This document shows, one piece after another, positions 18,243-26,883 of a stretch of 64,000 nucleotides of DNA. Source of the stretch: Bin75 sp965212135 (lineage in GTDB: Bacteria; Nitrospirota; Nitrospiria; Nitrospirales; UBA8639); NCBI GenBank assembly GCA_965212135.1, contig OZ243044.1, positions 186,001 through 250,000 on the forward strand, given 5' to 3'. The position numbers and the translations under genes are program-made. Below the pieces are notes generated by a model. That model made no database searches, was not told where the DNA came from, and was given only the letters and a program-made list of their open reading frames with translations. The stretch's first letter is position 1. Every line of letters starts with the position of its first letter.

Positions 18243-19187
18243 ATGAATCCGCAAAAACCCCTGACGATCGCGTTAATCCAAATGGCGTGCGATGCCGCTC
18301 CCCTGGCGAATCTTGCCTCCGCGCTCGCCAGGGTTGAAGAGGCGGCGCGCCGGGGCGCCGGGGTGGTTTGCCTGCCGGAACTGTTTCGTTCGCCCTATGT
18401 TTGCCAAACGGAAGACCCGGCGCTGTGTGATCTGGCGGAGCCGGTGCCGGGGCCGTCAACCGACGCGATGAGCAAGGTCGCGGCCAGGCACAACGTGGTG
18501 ATCCTTGTCCCGGTCTTTGAACGGCGGACGGCCGGGATCTATCACAACTCGCTGGCGGTGATTGACGGCGATGGAACGATGGCCGGCCTGTACCGCAAGA
18601 TGCACATTCCCGACGATCCGGCCTACCACGAGAAATTTTATTTCACGCCGGGCGATACGGGGTTTCAGGCGATTCAAACGACGGCGGGTACAATCGGCAC
18701 GCTCATCTGCTGGGATCAATGGTATCCCGAAGCCGCCCGGCTTACGACGTTGCAAGGCGCCGAGATGCTGTTCTATCCCACGGCGATTGGGTGGCATCCG
18801 TCGGAAAAGGCGCGGGAAGGCGAGTCGCAGCGAAGTGCCTGGCGGACCATTCAGCGCGGTCATGCGATTGCGAACGGCGTGTTCGTCGCCGCCGTGAATC
18901 GGGTGGGGCATGAGACGCCCGCCGAGGGGGGGGACGGTCTCGAATTTTGGGGAAGCTCGTTCCTGTGCGACCCGTTCGGTGCGGTCCTGGCCGAAGCCTC
19001 GATTGACAAAGAAGAAACGCTGCTTGCGACCATTGACTTGAGCCGTGTTGAAGACGTTCGGCGTCATTGGCCGTTTCTCCGCGACCGCCGGGTTGATGCA
19101 TATGCCGGGATCACCAGGCGGTTCCTGGACGGTGGCGACGACGCCGGGCCGCGTGAACGGGTGTCCGGGAGGAGGAAAAACCCGTGA
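18243..19187 (+). CDS. aguB: N-carbamoylputrescine amidase
   Basis: 314 residues of the nitrilase superfamily with the complete catalytic triad: Glu46 in LPELF, Lys118 in YRKMHIPDD, Cys155 in ICWDQWYPE. The DDPAYHEKFYF block after the lysine is specific to AguB-type amidases. It hydrolyses N-carbamoylputrescine to putrescine, CO2 and ammonia. Agmatine deiminase lies about 220 bases downstream on the same strand, so the two complete the arginine-decarboxylase route to putrescine; no arginine decarboxylase is in the window. Confidence 0.93.
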   Translation: MNPQKPLTIALIQMACDAAPLANLASALARVEEAARRGAGVVCLPELFRSPYVCQTEDPALCDLAEPVPGPSTDAMSKVAARHNVVILVPVFERRTAGIYHNSLAVIDGDGTMAGLYRKMHIPDDPAYHEKFYFTPGDTGFQAIQTTAGTIGTLICWDQWYPEAARLTTLQGAEMLFYPTAIGWHPSEKAREGESQRSAWRTIQRGHAIANGVFVAAVNRVGHETPAEGGDGLEFWGSSFLCDPFGAVLAEASIDKEETLLATIDLSRVEDVRRHWPFLRDRRVDAYAGITRRFLDGGDDAGPRERVSGRRKNP

Positions 19188-19408
19188 CGGCGCGGTTGCC
19201 GATGCAGTCGTTCAAACGCATGTTCAGGCTGGTTATGTTACATGCAGGATCTGCAGGGAGATGTCGTTGAAATTGGTTGAGGCGGTGAACGCACTGCTGG
19301 AAAACGGAACGTGTACCAGGACGATGTCGTATCACAACACCCTGGTCCTGAAGCGTTAAGCGTCCATGAGCTTGAGACGCCGCCGAGGGGCCGCTATCCG
19401 TCACGGTC
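19188..19408 (+). other. Intergenic stretch between aguB and aguA
   Basis: About 220 bases without a convincing gene. A 32-codon frame from an ATG at 19261 (MSLKLVEAVNALLENG at its start) with AGGGA nearby ends at 19359 and might be a remnant or a small peptide, but nothing else supports it. Confidence 0.3.
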
Positions 19409-20524
19409 ATGGGAAGAGACAACGCGACACAGCGGGGGAAAACGGTGCGGCGGGTTTCTCCTCACGCGCCAACGGGATTTCGCATGCCGGCGGAATGGGA
19501 GCCGCATGAGGCAACCTGGCTCGCGTGGCCCCATCACGCCTCCGACTGGCCGGGGAAACTGGCGGCGGTTCGTTGGGTGTACGGGGAGATGGTGCGGAAG
19601 CTGGCGGAAGGAGAGCGCGTCCGTATTCTGGTCAATGCCCCGTCGCACGAAGCGCGCGCGCGGAGCCTGCTGTCGCGGGCCGGCGCCGACCTTTCCGCCG
19701 TTGATTTTTTTCACGTCCCCACGAATCGCAGTTGGACCCGGGACTGCGGGCCCATCTTTGTCACGCGCGGCCGGCCGGCGCCGGAAGTGGCCGTCGCGCG
19801 TTTTGCTTTTACCGCCTGGGCGCGCTACCCCGATTGGAAACAGGACAATCAGGTCCCGGTGCGAGTCGCGTCCCGGTTGCGCTGCCGTTCCTTCCCCGTG
19901 ACGCACAAGGGGCGTCCGGTGGTTCTGGAAGGAGGGAGTCTGGACGTGAATGGCGTTGGGACCGGGTTGGCCACCGAAGAATGTTTGCTTGATCCGGAGA
20001 TTCAAGTGCGCAATCCGGGATTTTCGCGTGAGGATTATGAACGGGTGTTCAAAGCGTCGCTGGGCGTCGCCACTCTGGTGTGGCTGAACAAAGGCCTCGC
20101 CGGGGACGACACCCACGGGCACGTGGATGACGTGTGCCGGTTTGTGAATCCCGCGACCGTGGTGTTGTGTCAGGAACGGAACGGCGGTGACGCCAATCAT
20201 CGCGCGTTGGCCGACAATCGGGAGCGGTTGGAACGCGCGACGCTGGACAGTGGATCAACAATCGGGATTGTGCCCTTGCCCATGCCCGCTCCGCTCTATT
20301 GCGGGGGGCGGCGGTTGCCGGCGAGTTACGCCAATTTTTATATTGGGAACGCGTCCGTTCTCGTCCCGACGTTTAACGATCCCAACGACCGGATCGCGCT
20401 GGGCATTTTGAGCGACGTGTTTCCCGGCCGCCGCGTGACCGGCATTCACGCGGTTGATCTCGCGTGGGGTTTTGGGACGGTGCATTGTCTGACGCAGCAA
20501 CAACCCGCCCTGCCCGCCGCGTGA
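19409..20524 (+). CDS. aguA: Agmatine deiminase
   Basis: 371 residues of the guanidino-modifying (peptidyl-arginine deiminase) fold. FRMPAEWEPHEATWLAWP near the start, NRSWTRDCGPIF, LEGGSLDVNG, and the C-terminal GTVHCLTQQ with the catalytic Cys360 are all diagnostic. It converts agmatine to N-carbamoylputrescine, the substrate of AguB upstream. The ATG at 19409 gives a slightly long N-terminus; a GTG near 19445 would bring the start close to the family norm. Confidence 0.94.
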   Translation: MGRDNATQRGKTVRRVSPHAPTGFRMPAEWEPHEATWLAWPHHASDWPGKLAAVRWVYGEMVRKLAEGERVRILVNAPSHEARARSLLSRAGADLSAVDFFHVPTNRSWTRDCGPIFVTRGRPAPEVAVARFAFTAWARYPDWKQDNQVPVRVASRLRCRSFPVTHKGRPVVLEGGSLDVNGVGTGLATEECLLDPEIQVRNPGFSREDYERVFKASLGVATLVWLNKGLAGDDTHGHVDDVCRFVNPATVVLCQERNGGDANHRALADNRERLERATLDSGSTIGIVPLPMPAPLYCGGRRLPASYANFYIGNASVLVPTFNDPNDRIALGILSDVFPGRRVTGIHAVDLAWGFGTVHCLTQQQPALPAA

Positions 20525-20599
20525 CGGTTTCCACGTCTGCATCAGACACGGGCCGCCATGGCCTGTTGGCAGCTGTCCCCGCCGGGTTTGTGAAAGTCA

Positions 20600-22196
20600 G
20601 CGGCTGGCGCCGCCGGTTAAACGCTGGATTCCCGATTAAAAATGTCGGGAATGACGGAGGGGGTAGGGCGGGAATCCAGTCTGCGATCTCTGGTTGCCAT
20701 TCCCGCGGAGAAAACGCCACTGTCATTCCCGCGCAGGCGGGAATCCAGCGTCTAACTGGGCCGGCGGAGCCGGCCACTTCACTCCTGTCCTTACCAGTGC
20801 CACTCCAATTGCACCCGCACGCCATGATCCACCGGGATCGTGCCCGTCGCGCCTTTTCGGGCGCCTTCCAGGCTCATATTCAGCCGGTGGGCTAAGCTGA
20901 CCCGGCTGCCTAGCCGGTACGTGCGCGCATCCGCCGCCCCCAGGGTCATCCCGCCGTAGGGTGTCAGCAGGTGGTCGCCTACCGGCAGCCCGTAGGCGAC
21001 GGTGGCTTCCATGAGGCCCTGCGGCGTGGTCGGGCCGCTGGGCGCCGGGCGGTTGGCCGTGCCTTGTTCCCACAACTGCGCCAGGCCGCTGGCGCTGGTG
21101 GTGGTTTGATAGGTTGGGGCCAGCGTGACGGCCAGGCCCTGCCCCTGGGCGCCCGGCGCCAGGGTCACCCGTCCGCTCACGCTCCAGTCGTCGTAGTCGC
21201 CGCCATGGGCGAGCAACACCCGGCCCCGGCTTTCCAGCGTCAGCCGCAGGGCGGGATGGGCGTAGCGCAGGCCGCCACTGACTTCCGCGCCGGTGCCGGT
21301 GCGGCCGTCGCCGGCGTCATGCCGCAGGCCCACGCCCACGCTGGGGGTCAAGTGTGCGCCACGGGGTAAGGGTTGCTCATGGCTGCCTTCCAGGGTCAGC
21401 CGCAACCGCCGGGCGTCCGTGGTCAGGTCGGCCAGGCGGTCGCCTTGTTGCTCGGCTTTGATCGCCGTAGTCAGGGCTTCGGCTTTGACCCGCACCGTGG
21501 TGGTGCCGTCGGGGGTCAGGAGGCCCGGCTGGTTCAGCAGGCGGCCGGCGCCGCCCACGGCGGCGGTGGCCAGCCGGGTGTCGGCGGTGACGGTGCCGTC
21601 GGCCGTGGGGTCGGCGGTGTCGGTGATCTCAACTTCGCCCCAGCCGTAGCCGCCGGTGGCCCAGAGGGTCACCTGCCCGTCCAGCAGGCTGGTGCTGACG
21701 TAGGGGTGCAGGCTGGTCAGGGTGGCCTGATAGGTGCCGGGGGCCGGGTCGGCGCCACTGCGGTCGGTGTAATCAAAGGTGCCGTCGGCCCAGGAGACGG
21801 CCAGGCCGGTCAAGAGGGTGTCGGTCAGTTGCGTGTCCCCGCCGACGGTGGCGCCGAACAGGTCGCCGTCCCAGTCCACGGTGGCATTGTTGCCGGACAG
21901 GTTGCGGTAGGCGCCGTTGCCCCACAGGGTGACGCCGGCCAGCGGCCCGCCGGCTTGGTTGAGCGGCAGGGCAAAGGCAGAGCGGCCCAGGAGGGATTTG
22001 ACATTGAAGGCGCCGGTGTTCAGGGCTTCCCCGTTTGATTGCAGTACGTCCGCCAGGGTGGACTGGCCGCCCAGGCTGAAGGTGGCGCCGGCGGCGGCGT
22101 CATGGTCGGCGGCGGCTTGTTCGGTCCGCCGGGCAATGGCGCTGACGGTGGTGTCCATCATGGCACGGGTGACTTCGGGGAGAATGGCGCGGTGCA
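20600..22196. repeat. Left arm of a large inverted repeat
   Basis: The 3' part of the autotransporter gene at 20.8-26.2 kb and about 190 bases beyond its stop are nearly identical, in inverted orientation, to 39599-41205. The match starts at the codons for RAILPEVTRAMM in both genes. By eye the encoded barrels differ at roughly a dozen positions over about 430 residues, and the first 200 bases compared differ at only a handful of sites. The boundaries are visual estimates. Confidence 0.9.
20626..20760. repeat. Palindromic intergenic repeat cluster (REP-like)
   Basis: Two units: CGCTGGATTCCCGATTAAAA with CGGGAATGAC after it at about 20621-20655, and a perfect hairpin TTCCCGCGCAGGCGGGAA at 20726-20743 followed by TCCAGCG. 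Related copies occur near 26.4, 32.1, 38.3 and 41.05 kb. It may act as a transcript-end hairpin for the autotransporter. Confidence 0.75.
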
Positions 22197-25100
22197 CGTT
22201 GTCAAACTGGCTGCGGCCTACGCGGACGGTGAGCGTGGCGGTGGAGGATTGCGCCGGGCTGCTGTCGTCGGTGACCATGAGGTCGAAGTTCAGGGTGGTG
22301 CGCTCTTCGGGGGCATCGAAAGTGGCGACGGCGGTGTTTGCGCCGGAGAGGGTGACTCGCACGTCATCGGCGGCGTCTTGCGTCCACGCGAAGGTCAATT
22401 CGGGTTGGACCTGGCCGTCTTCGAGCGGCGGGGCTTCGGGGTCGCGGGTGTTGGTGGCGTCCAGGGTAACATCCATCTCGCCTTCGTCCACGGTCATGCT
22501 TGAGCCGCCTTCAAAGACGATAATCGGGCTGTCGTCGGGGAAGGTGCCCGAGGGGAGGCTGACGCTGATGACGCTGTTAATCGTGATGTCGCCGACGGTG
22601 GTTTGGATGCCGAAGCTGTCGGTGGCGGAGTCGGTGGGGCCGAGGTCTATGGCGGCGTCGCGGCTGTTGTCCAGTTGGTAGTTCCAGTTGTCGCCGACGT
22701 TGGAGGTCAGGGCGCAGGCGTCGACCAGGGTTACGATGCCGCGAGGGGGCTGGTCGGTGATGCGGTGGACGACGGTGGACGGGTTGCCGGTGCTCTGGTC
22801 GGTCGGGATGTTGTTGACGGTCAGCATGCCGCAGGCGGTGCCGCCGGTGGTAACGCCGGTGGCGGCGTCAAACGTGGCGGGGGTGAGCATTAAGGGGTTG
22901 TCGGCGGTGGTGGCCGTGTTGTTGTCGTGGTCGACGCCGTTGCCGCTGACGGATGGGCCTATGGTAACGGTGAGGTCGAAGGTGGCGGTGCCGGTGGCGG
23001 GGTTGGAGGGGGCGTTATCGGAGACGGTGAGGGTCAGGGTGACGGGCGTGTCTTCGGTAACGGTGGGCGTGTCCCAGGTGGTGTTGGCGCTGGTTTCGCT
23101 GGCGAAAGTGCCCTGGTTGGCGGGGCTTGTGGTCCATGCGTAGGCCATGGTGGCGCCGAGGTCCGGGTCGGTGGCGGTGGCGCGCAGGGTGACCTGGCGG
23201 CCGGATACGACGCTGAAGGTGCCGGTCATCGGCGGGGTCGGCGCGCTGATGGTCACTTCGGGCGCGTCATTGGCGCCGGTGATGGTGATGACCACGTCCA
23301 CGGTGGCGTCTGGGTTGACGCTTGCGGTTACGGTGAAGGTGTCGGTTACGACTTGGCCGCCGGGCAGGGCGTCGGTGGCGGCGTTGTTGTTGTCCAGGGT
23401 ATAGGTCCAGGCGCCGGGGGCGGTGATGGAAAAAGTGCCGTAGGTGCCGGATTCGCCGGTTTGGGCAACGACGTTTTTGTTGGTGCTGGTGGTAACGACG
23501 GTCAGGGCGCCGCCGACGGCGGTGCCGCTGTCCTCGGTAACGGCGCCGGTGGTGACGCTGCCGCCGAACGTAACCGCCACGGCGACCGGGTTGACGGTGA
23601 CCGTTGCCGTGCCGGAGAGGGGCGGGGTGGCGTCATCCATAACGGTCAGGGTCAGGGTTACCGGGGCGGTGCCGCTTGCGGGGGCGGTCCAGGTGGTACT
23701 CGCGGCGGTGTCATCGGCGAAACTGCCGGTGTTGGGGGTCGCGCTCCATTGGTAGGTCAGGGTGGTGCCGGTATCGGGGTCGGCGCCGGTGGCGGTCAGC
23801 GTGACCGCCGAGTTGAAGTCCACCTGCATACCCTCCGTGGGCGCGCTGATGGCGACGGTGGGCGCGTCGTTGACGCCGGTGATGGTGATGATGACGTCCA
23901 CGGTGGCGGCGGCGCTGGCGGCGGCGGCCACGGTGAAGGTGTCGTCAAGAGTCGCGCCCGCGGCCAGGGCGTTGATGACGGCGTTGGCGTTGTCCAGGGT
24001 ATAGGTCCAGACGCCGGCGGCGGTGACGGAGAAGGTGCCGTAGGTGCTGGGCTGGTCGGTCTGGACGGCGAAGTTTGTGTTGGCGGCGGTGGTGGTGATG
24101 GTCAGGGTGCCGGTGATGGGGGGGGTGACGCCCTCGTTGACGCCGCCGGTGGTGGTGCCGCCGAAGGTGACCGGCACGGCGACCGGGTTGACGGTGACCG
24201 CGTCTGTGCCGGTGGCTCCTATCGGGGTGGTGTCATCGGTGGCGGTCAGGGTCAGGGTGACCGGGTCGGTGCCGCTGGCGGGGGCGGTCCAGGTGGTACT
24301 GGCGGCATTCGCATTGGCGAAACTGCCGACGTTGGGGTCCGCGCTCCATGCGTAGGTCAGGGTGGCCATGTCGCCGGTATCCGGGTCGGTGCCGGTGGCG
24401 GTCAGGGTGACCGGCGCGCTGAAGGCTACCTGTGGGCTGCCTGTGGGCGCGGTAATCTCGACGGTGGGGGCGTCATTAGCGCCGGTTACGGTGATGGAAA
24501 TGAGCGCATTGGTGAGAGGGTTGGCGGTTCGAACGGTGACGCTGTCTGTCCTCGTGGCGCCCATCACCAGGCTGTTGGTGTCGTCGTCGTCGTTGTCCAG
24601 GGTGTAGGTCCAGACGCGGTTCTCAGTGATGCTGAAGGTGCCGTAGGTGCGGGACACATCGGTTTGGGCGACCACGCGTGTGTTTGTGCTGCCGGTGGTT
24701 ATGGTGCCGGAGACGGTGTCGGTGGCGGCGTCTTCGGTCACGGCGCCGGTGGTTTCGCCGCCCAGTACGACAACCGGTGAGAACATGGTGAGGGTGTGCT
24801 CAACGGTGTCGGTGAGGGCCGGGGTGGCGTCATCGGTTACGGTCAGGATCAGGGTTACGCGGTCGCCGGTGTTGCCAGTGACGGGGGGGAGCCAAAAGGT
24901 CTCGACAGCGTTGGGGGGGTCGAAACGGCCCCGGTTCGCGGGGCGGGTGGTCCACGCGTAGGTCAGGGTAGTGCCGGTATCCGGGTCGCTACTGCTGCTG
25001 CCGGTGAATTGGGCTGTTGCGCCGAAGTTCGCCGACGCGGGTAACGTACCAGTGGGCACGCCGATGACAGCCACGGGCGCGTCATTCGCGCCGGTGATGG

Positions 25101-26163
25101 TGATGGTGATGTCCTGGGTGCCGCCGGCGGCGGCGGTTACGGTGAGGGTGTCGGTTACCTCTTCGCCCGCCGCCAGGGCGTTGACGGCGGTCTCGTTGTC
25201 GGGGTTGCCGCCGAGGGTGTAGGTCCAGGCGCCGTCTGCGTCGATGCTGAACAGGCCGTATTCGCCGTCTTCATCGGTGAGCGGCGAGACATCGGTGCTG
25301 CCGCCGGGGTTGGGGTTGGTGACGATCAAGGTGCCGGTGACTTCGTCTGTGGCGGCGTCTTCGGTGATGGCGCCGGTGCGGTCGCCGCCGAAGGTGATCG
25401 GCGTGGCGAGTTGAATGCGCAGCGTCAAGTCGGCGCGGTCGGCGGCGGTGGTGGTGGCGTCCCGGTCTTGTGCGCGAAAGGTGAACTCGCTGGTTTGCGG
25501 CGGGGCGGCGTCGCTGAGGGTGCCGCTGATGGTGCGGATCTCGGCGAAGCCGTTGAAGGTCAGCCCGAGTTCGGCCAGGGTTTCGCCGCTTCTGTGGATC
25601 AGGGTGTAGACCTGCCCGCCGTCGCCGCCGGTGGCCGCCGGCAGGGTCAGGTTGACGGAGTCGCCGGGGTCAAAGGGGTGGACGATGGCGGCGGTGTCGG
25701 CGAAACTCGGGGCGCCGGCGTCGGCTGGCACGCGTACGACTGTCTCATATGTGCCGACTTGATTAAATGCGCGTTCACCGGTACGCGCCCCCATCGTGAT
25801 GAAGGTGCCAGTATGTATACGGAATCGAATAAACACATTTGTATTCACGACTTCCGATGCCGTATAGACGGTCCTTACCGAGTTCACATTATCAAAAGTG
25901 CCGGGAGAGCCGGGGACCGAGCTGAGATCAGTAAACTCCCACAGGCCTGGTTCGTCGGTGATCGCCCCGCCGCTCATGGTCAGCCCGACGACGTTGATCC
26001 GTTCACCGGGCGCGACGTTCGTAGGCCCCGCGGCCCCTGGTCCCACTTCAAACGTCCGCAACTGCGCCGAGGCGTGCTGGGCGGGGAGGCAGGTGAGGAC
26101 GAGGAGGCAGGTGAGGACGAGGAGGGCGGCGAACGCGCCGCGATTAGTGGCCGGGCGTAACAT
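20791..26163 (-). CDS. Large autotransporter adhesin with alternating VCBS and PKD/Ig-like modules
   Basis: 1790 residues from the ATG at 26163. A Sec signal peptide (about 1-34, ending ASAQ) contains a duplicated LLVLTC unit. After an N-terminal region come an Ig-like domain and at least four pairs of a VCBS repeat (each with TEDAAT/TEDSGT, TYGTFSI, WTYTLDN and ITITGANDAP signatures) and a PKD/Ig-like domain (DPDTG..LTYAWS, TWTAPASGT..VTLTLT), then one degenerate pair. The last 440 residues are an autotransporter beta-barrel ending in an aromatic residue (LEWHW). It should display the passenger at the cell surface, probably for adhesion. The ATG has no ribosome binding site and lies just after a 16-base poly(C) tract; an upstream start at 26279 is out of frame, so the gene may be switched off in this state. 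Confidence 0.85.
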   Translation of the reverse strand: MLRPATNRGAFAALLVLTCLLVLTCLPAQHASAQLRTFEVGPGAAGPTNVAPGERINVVGLTMSGGAITDEPGLWEFTDLSSVPGSPGTFDNVNSVRTVYTASEVVNTNVFIRFRIHTGTFITMGARTGERAFNQVGTYETVVRVPADAGAPSFADTAAIVHPFDPGDSVNLTLPAATGGDGGQVYTLIHRSGETLAELGLTFNGFAEIRTISGTLSDAAPPQTSEFTFRAQDRDATTTAADRADLTLRIQLATPITFGGDRTGAITEDAATDEVTGTLIVTNPNPGGSTDVSPLTDEDGEYGLFSIDADGAWTYTLGGNPDNETAVNALAAGEEVTDTLTVTAAAGGTQDITITITGANDAPVAVIGVPTGTLPASANFGATAQFTGSSSSDPDTGTTLTYAWTTRPANRGRFDPPNAVETFWLPPVTGNTGDRVTLILTVTDDATPALTDTVEHTLTMFSPVVVLGGETTGAVTEDAATDTVSGTITTGSTNTRVVAQTDVSRTYGTFSITENRVWTYTLDNDDDDTNSLVMGATRTDSVTVRTANPLTNALISITVTGANDAPTVEITAPTGSPQVAFSAPVTLTATGTDPDTGDMATLTYAWSADPNVGSFANANAASTTWTAPASGTDPVTLTLTATDDTTPIGATGTDAVTVNPVAVPVTFGGTTTGGVNEGVTPPITGTLTITTTAANTNFAVQTDQPSTYGTFSVTAAGVWTYTLDNANAVINALAAGATLDDTFTVAAAASAAATVDVIITITGVNDAPTVAISAPTEGMQVDFNSAVTLTATGADPDTGTTLTYQWSATPNTGSFADDTAASTTWTAPASGTAPVTLTLTVMDDATPPLSGTATVTVNPVAVAVTFGGSVTTGAVTEDSGTAVGGALTVVTTSTNKNVVAQTGESGTYGTFSITAPGAWTYTLDNNNAATDALPGGQVVTDTFTVTASVNPDATVDVVITITGANDAPEVTISAPTPPMTGTFSVVSGRQVTLRATATDPDLGATMAYAWTTSPANQGTFASETSANTTWDTPTVTEDTPVTLTLTVSDNAPSNPATGTATFDLTVTIGPSVSGNGVDHDNNTATTADNPLMLTPATFDAATGVTTGGTACGMLTVNNIPTDQSTGNPSTVVHRITDQPPRGIVTLVDACALTSNVGDNWNYQLDNSRDAAIDLGPTDSATDSFGIQTTVGDITINSVISVSLPSGTFPDDSPIIVFEGGSSMTVDEGEMDVTLDATNTRDPEAPPLEDGQVQPELTFAWTQDAADDVRVTLSGANTAVATFDAPEERTTLNFDLMVTDDSSPAQSSTATLTVRVGRSQFDNVHRAILPEVTRAMMDTTVSAIARRTEQAAADHDAAAGATFSLGGQSTLADVLQSNGEALNTGAFNVKSLLGRSAFALPLNQAGGPLAGVTLWGNGAYRNLSGNNATVDWDGDLFGATVGGDTQLTDTLLTGLAVSWADGTFDYTDRSGADPAPGTYQATLTSLHPYVSTSLLDGQVTLWATGGYGWGEVEITDTADPTADGTVTADTRLATAAVGGAGRLLNQPGLLTPDGTTTVRVKAEALTTAIKAEQQGDRLADLTTDARRLRLTLEGSHEQPLPRGAHLTPSVGVGLRHDAGDGRTGTGAEVSGGLRYAHPALRLTLESRGRVLLAHGGDYDDWSVSGRVTLAPGAQGQGLAVTLAPTYQTTTSASGLAQLWEQGTANRPAPSGPTTPQGLMEATVAYGLPVGDHLLTPYGGMTLGAADARTYRLGSRVSLAHRLNMSLEGARKGATGTIPVDHGVRVQLEWHW

Positions 26164-26279
26164 TTTTCTGGGGGGGGGGGGGGGGCAGGAATGGCCGCTG
26201 CAACGCCCGCAGGCGCGCTGTGCGGGGCTTTGAGCGCATTTTTGAGTGCGGACGGCAAGCGGGAAAATGGAAATGTCAT
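26164..26279 (-). other. Upstream start and leader of the large autotransporter, out of frame at the poly(C) tract
   Basis: An ATG at 26279 with AAAAAGG upstream opens a frame starting MTFPFSRLPSALKNALKAPH and running through AAIPAPPPPP. This mirrors the in-frame N-terminus of the second autotransporter (ending TAIPAPPPPPP). With 16 C the frame continues as EKCYARP and misses the signal peptide. A tract of 14 or 17 C would join it to the frame of the large autotransporter. Confidence 0.65.
26170..26185 (-). repeat. Poly(C) tract of 16 (poly(G) on the given strand)
   Basis: A 16-base homopolymer between the proposed upstream start (26279) and the signal peptide of the large autotransporter. 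Such tracts mutate by slipped-strand mispairing and switch reading frame. The length places the upstream frame out of phase. Homopolymer length is also where sequencing errors concentrate. Confidence 0.85.
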
Positions 26280-26370
26280 GGTATGGCCTTTTTCAAGTGG
26301 ACGAAGTGTACGTAAAGTGGTGAGCCTTGGTTTCGGTTGTTGGGGCCTTACGGGGCCAATGGTAGAGGGG

Positions 26371-26399
26371 ACCATAAATGATAAGTGGCGGGATTGCAA
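26371..26399 (-). promoter_or_regulatory. Possible promoter of the large autotransporter
   Basis: On the minus strand, TTGCAA (26399-26394) and TATGGT (26376-26371) are separated by 17 bases, 92 bases ahead of the ATG at 26279. The second autotransporter has the same TTGCAA -35 box. The -10 box is weak. Confidence 0.35.
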
Positions 26400-26548
26400 G
26401 GGGCGACAACGCCGCCGTCATTCTCATTCCCGGGAAGAACCTGCCCCCGGCTTGAACGGGAGCGGGAATCCAGAGGAGAGACGGGGCGGCGAGGGCGGAT
26501 ACTTGGGGGGGATGTCAAGGCGAGGATGGATTTCCAATTAACAATGTC

Positions 26549-26584
26549 GGGCATGACGGAGGGCATGACGGAGGGCATGACGGC
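26549..26584 (+). repeat. Three tandem 12-base repeats
   Basis: GGGCATGACGGA occurs three times in a row, with the last base changed in the third copy. It follows GATTTCCAATTAACAATGTC, a diverged copy of the intergenic repeat unit seen at 20.63 and 32.2 kb, so the tandem array arose within that element. Confidence 0.8.
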
Positions 26585-26883
26585 AGAGAGTACGGGAATG
26601 GCATCTCATTGGCCGTTCGGGCGCACGGGCATGGGCGCTCCGGCACGCAGGTCTTGACGCTTGTGCCGGAACGGCCGTCACGTTCGCATGAGCGCCATGC
26701 CGGCCGAGCGTCTTCCAGAGCGGACGCATCTTCGGATGCGCGCCGTTTCGGTTGCGAACGCGTCGCGTCAACGACCGGACGAGCCGGTCTCTATCATTCT
26801 CCCGTCGGCTGTGATAAGGAAGAAAGAAAGGAGTCGGGAATGAGAACGGGAAGAGTCTTCTCAAGCGGGCAAGCGGAGCGATC

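Larger units (their letters stand above)
26280..26883. other. 600-base region between autotransporter and copper ATPase
   Basis: No convincing gene. It holds the autotransporter promoter region, a diverged palindromic repeat (about 26415-26475, TCATTCCCGGGA with GCGGGAATCCAG), a related unit with a 12-base tandem repeat, and a stretch of unassigned GC-rich sequence before the ATPase start. Short frames here have no family features. Confidence 0.5.

Noticed and set aside
22927..24780. 617-codon plus-strand open frame rich in glycine and valine
   Set aside because: It lies antisense to the VCBS/PKD repeats of the large autotransporter; its low-complexity Gly/Val composition is the reverse reading of Thr/Ala/Asp-rich repeats.
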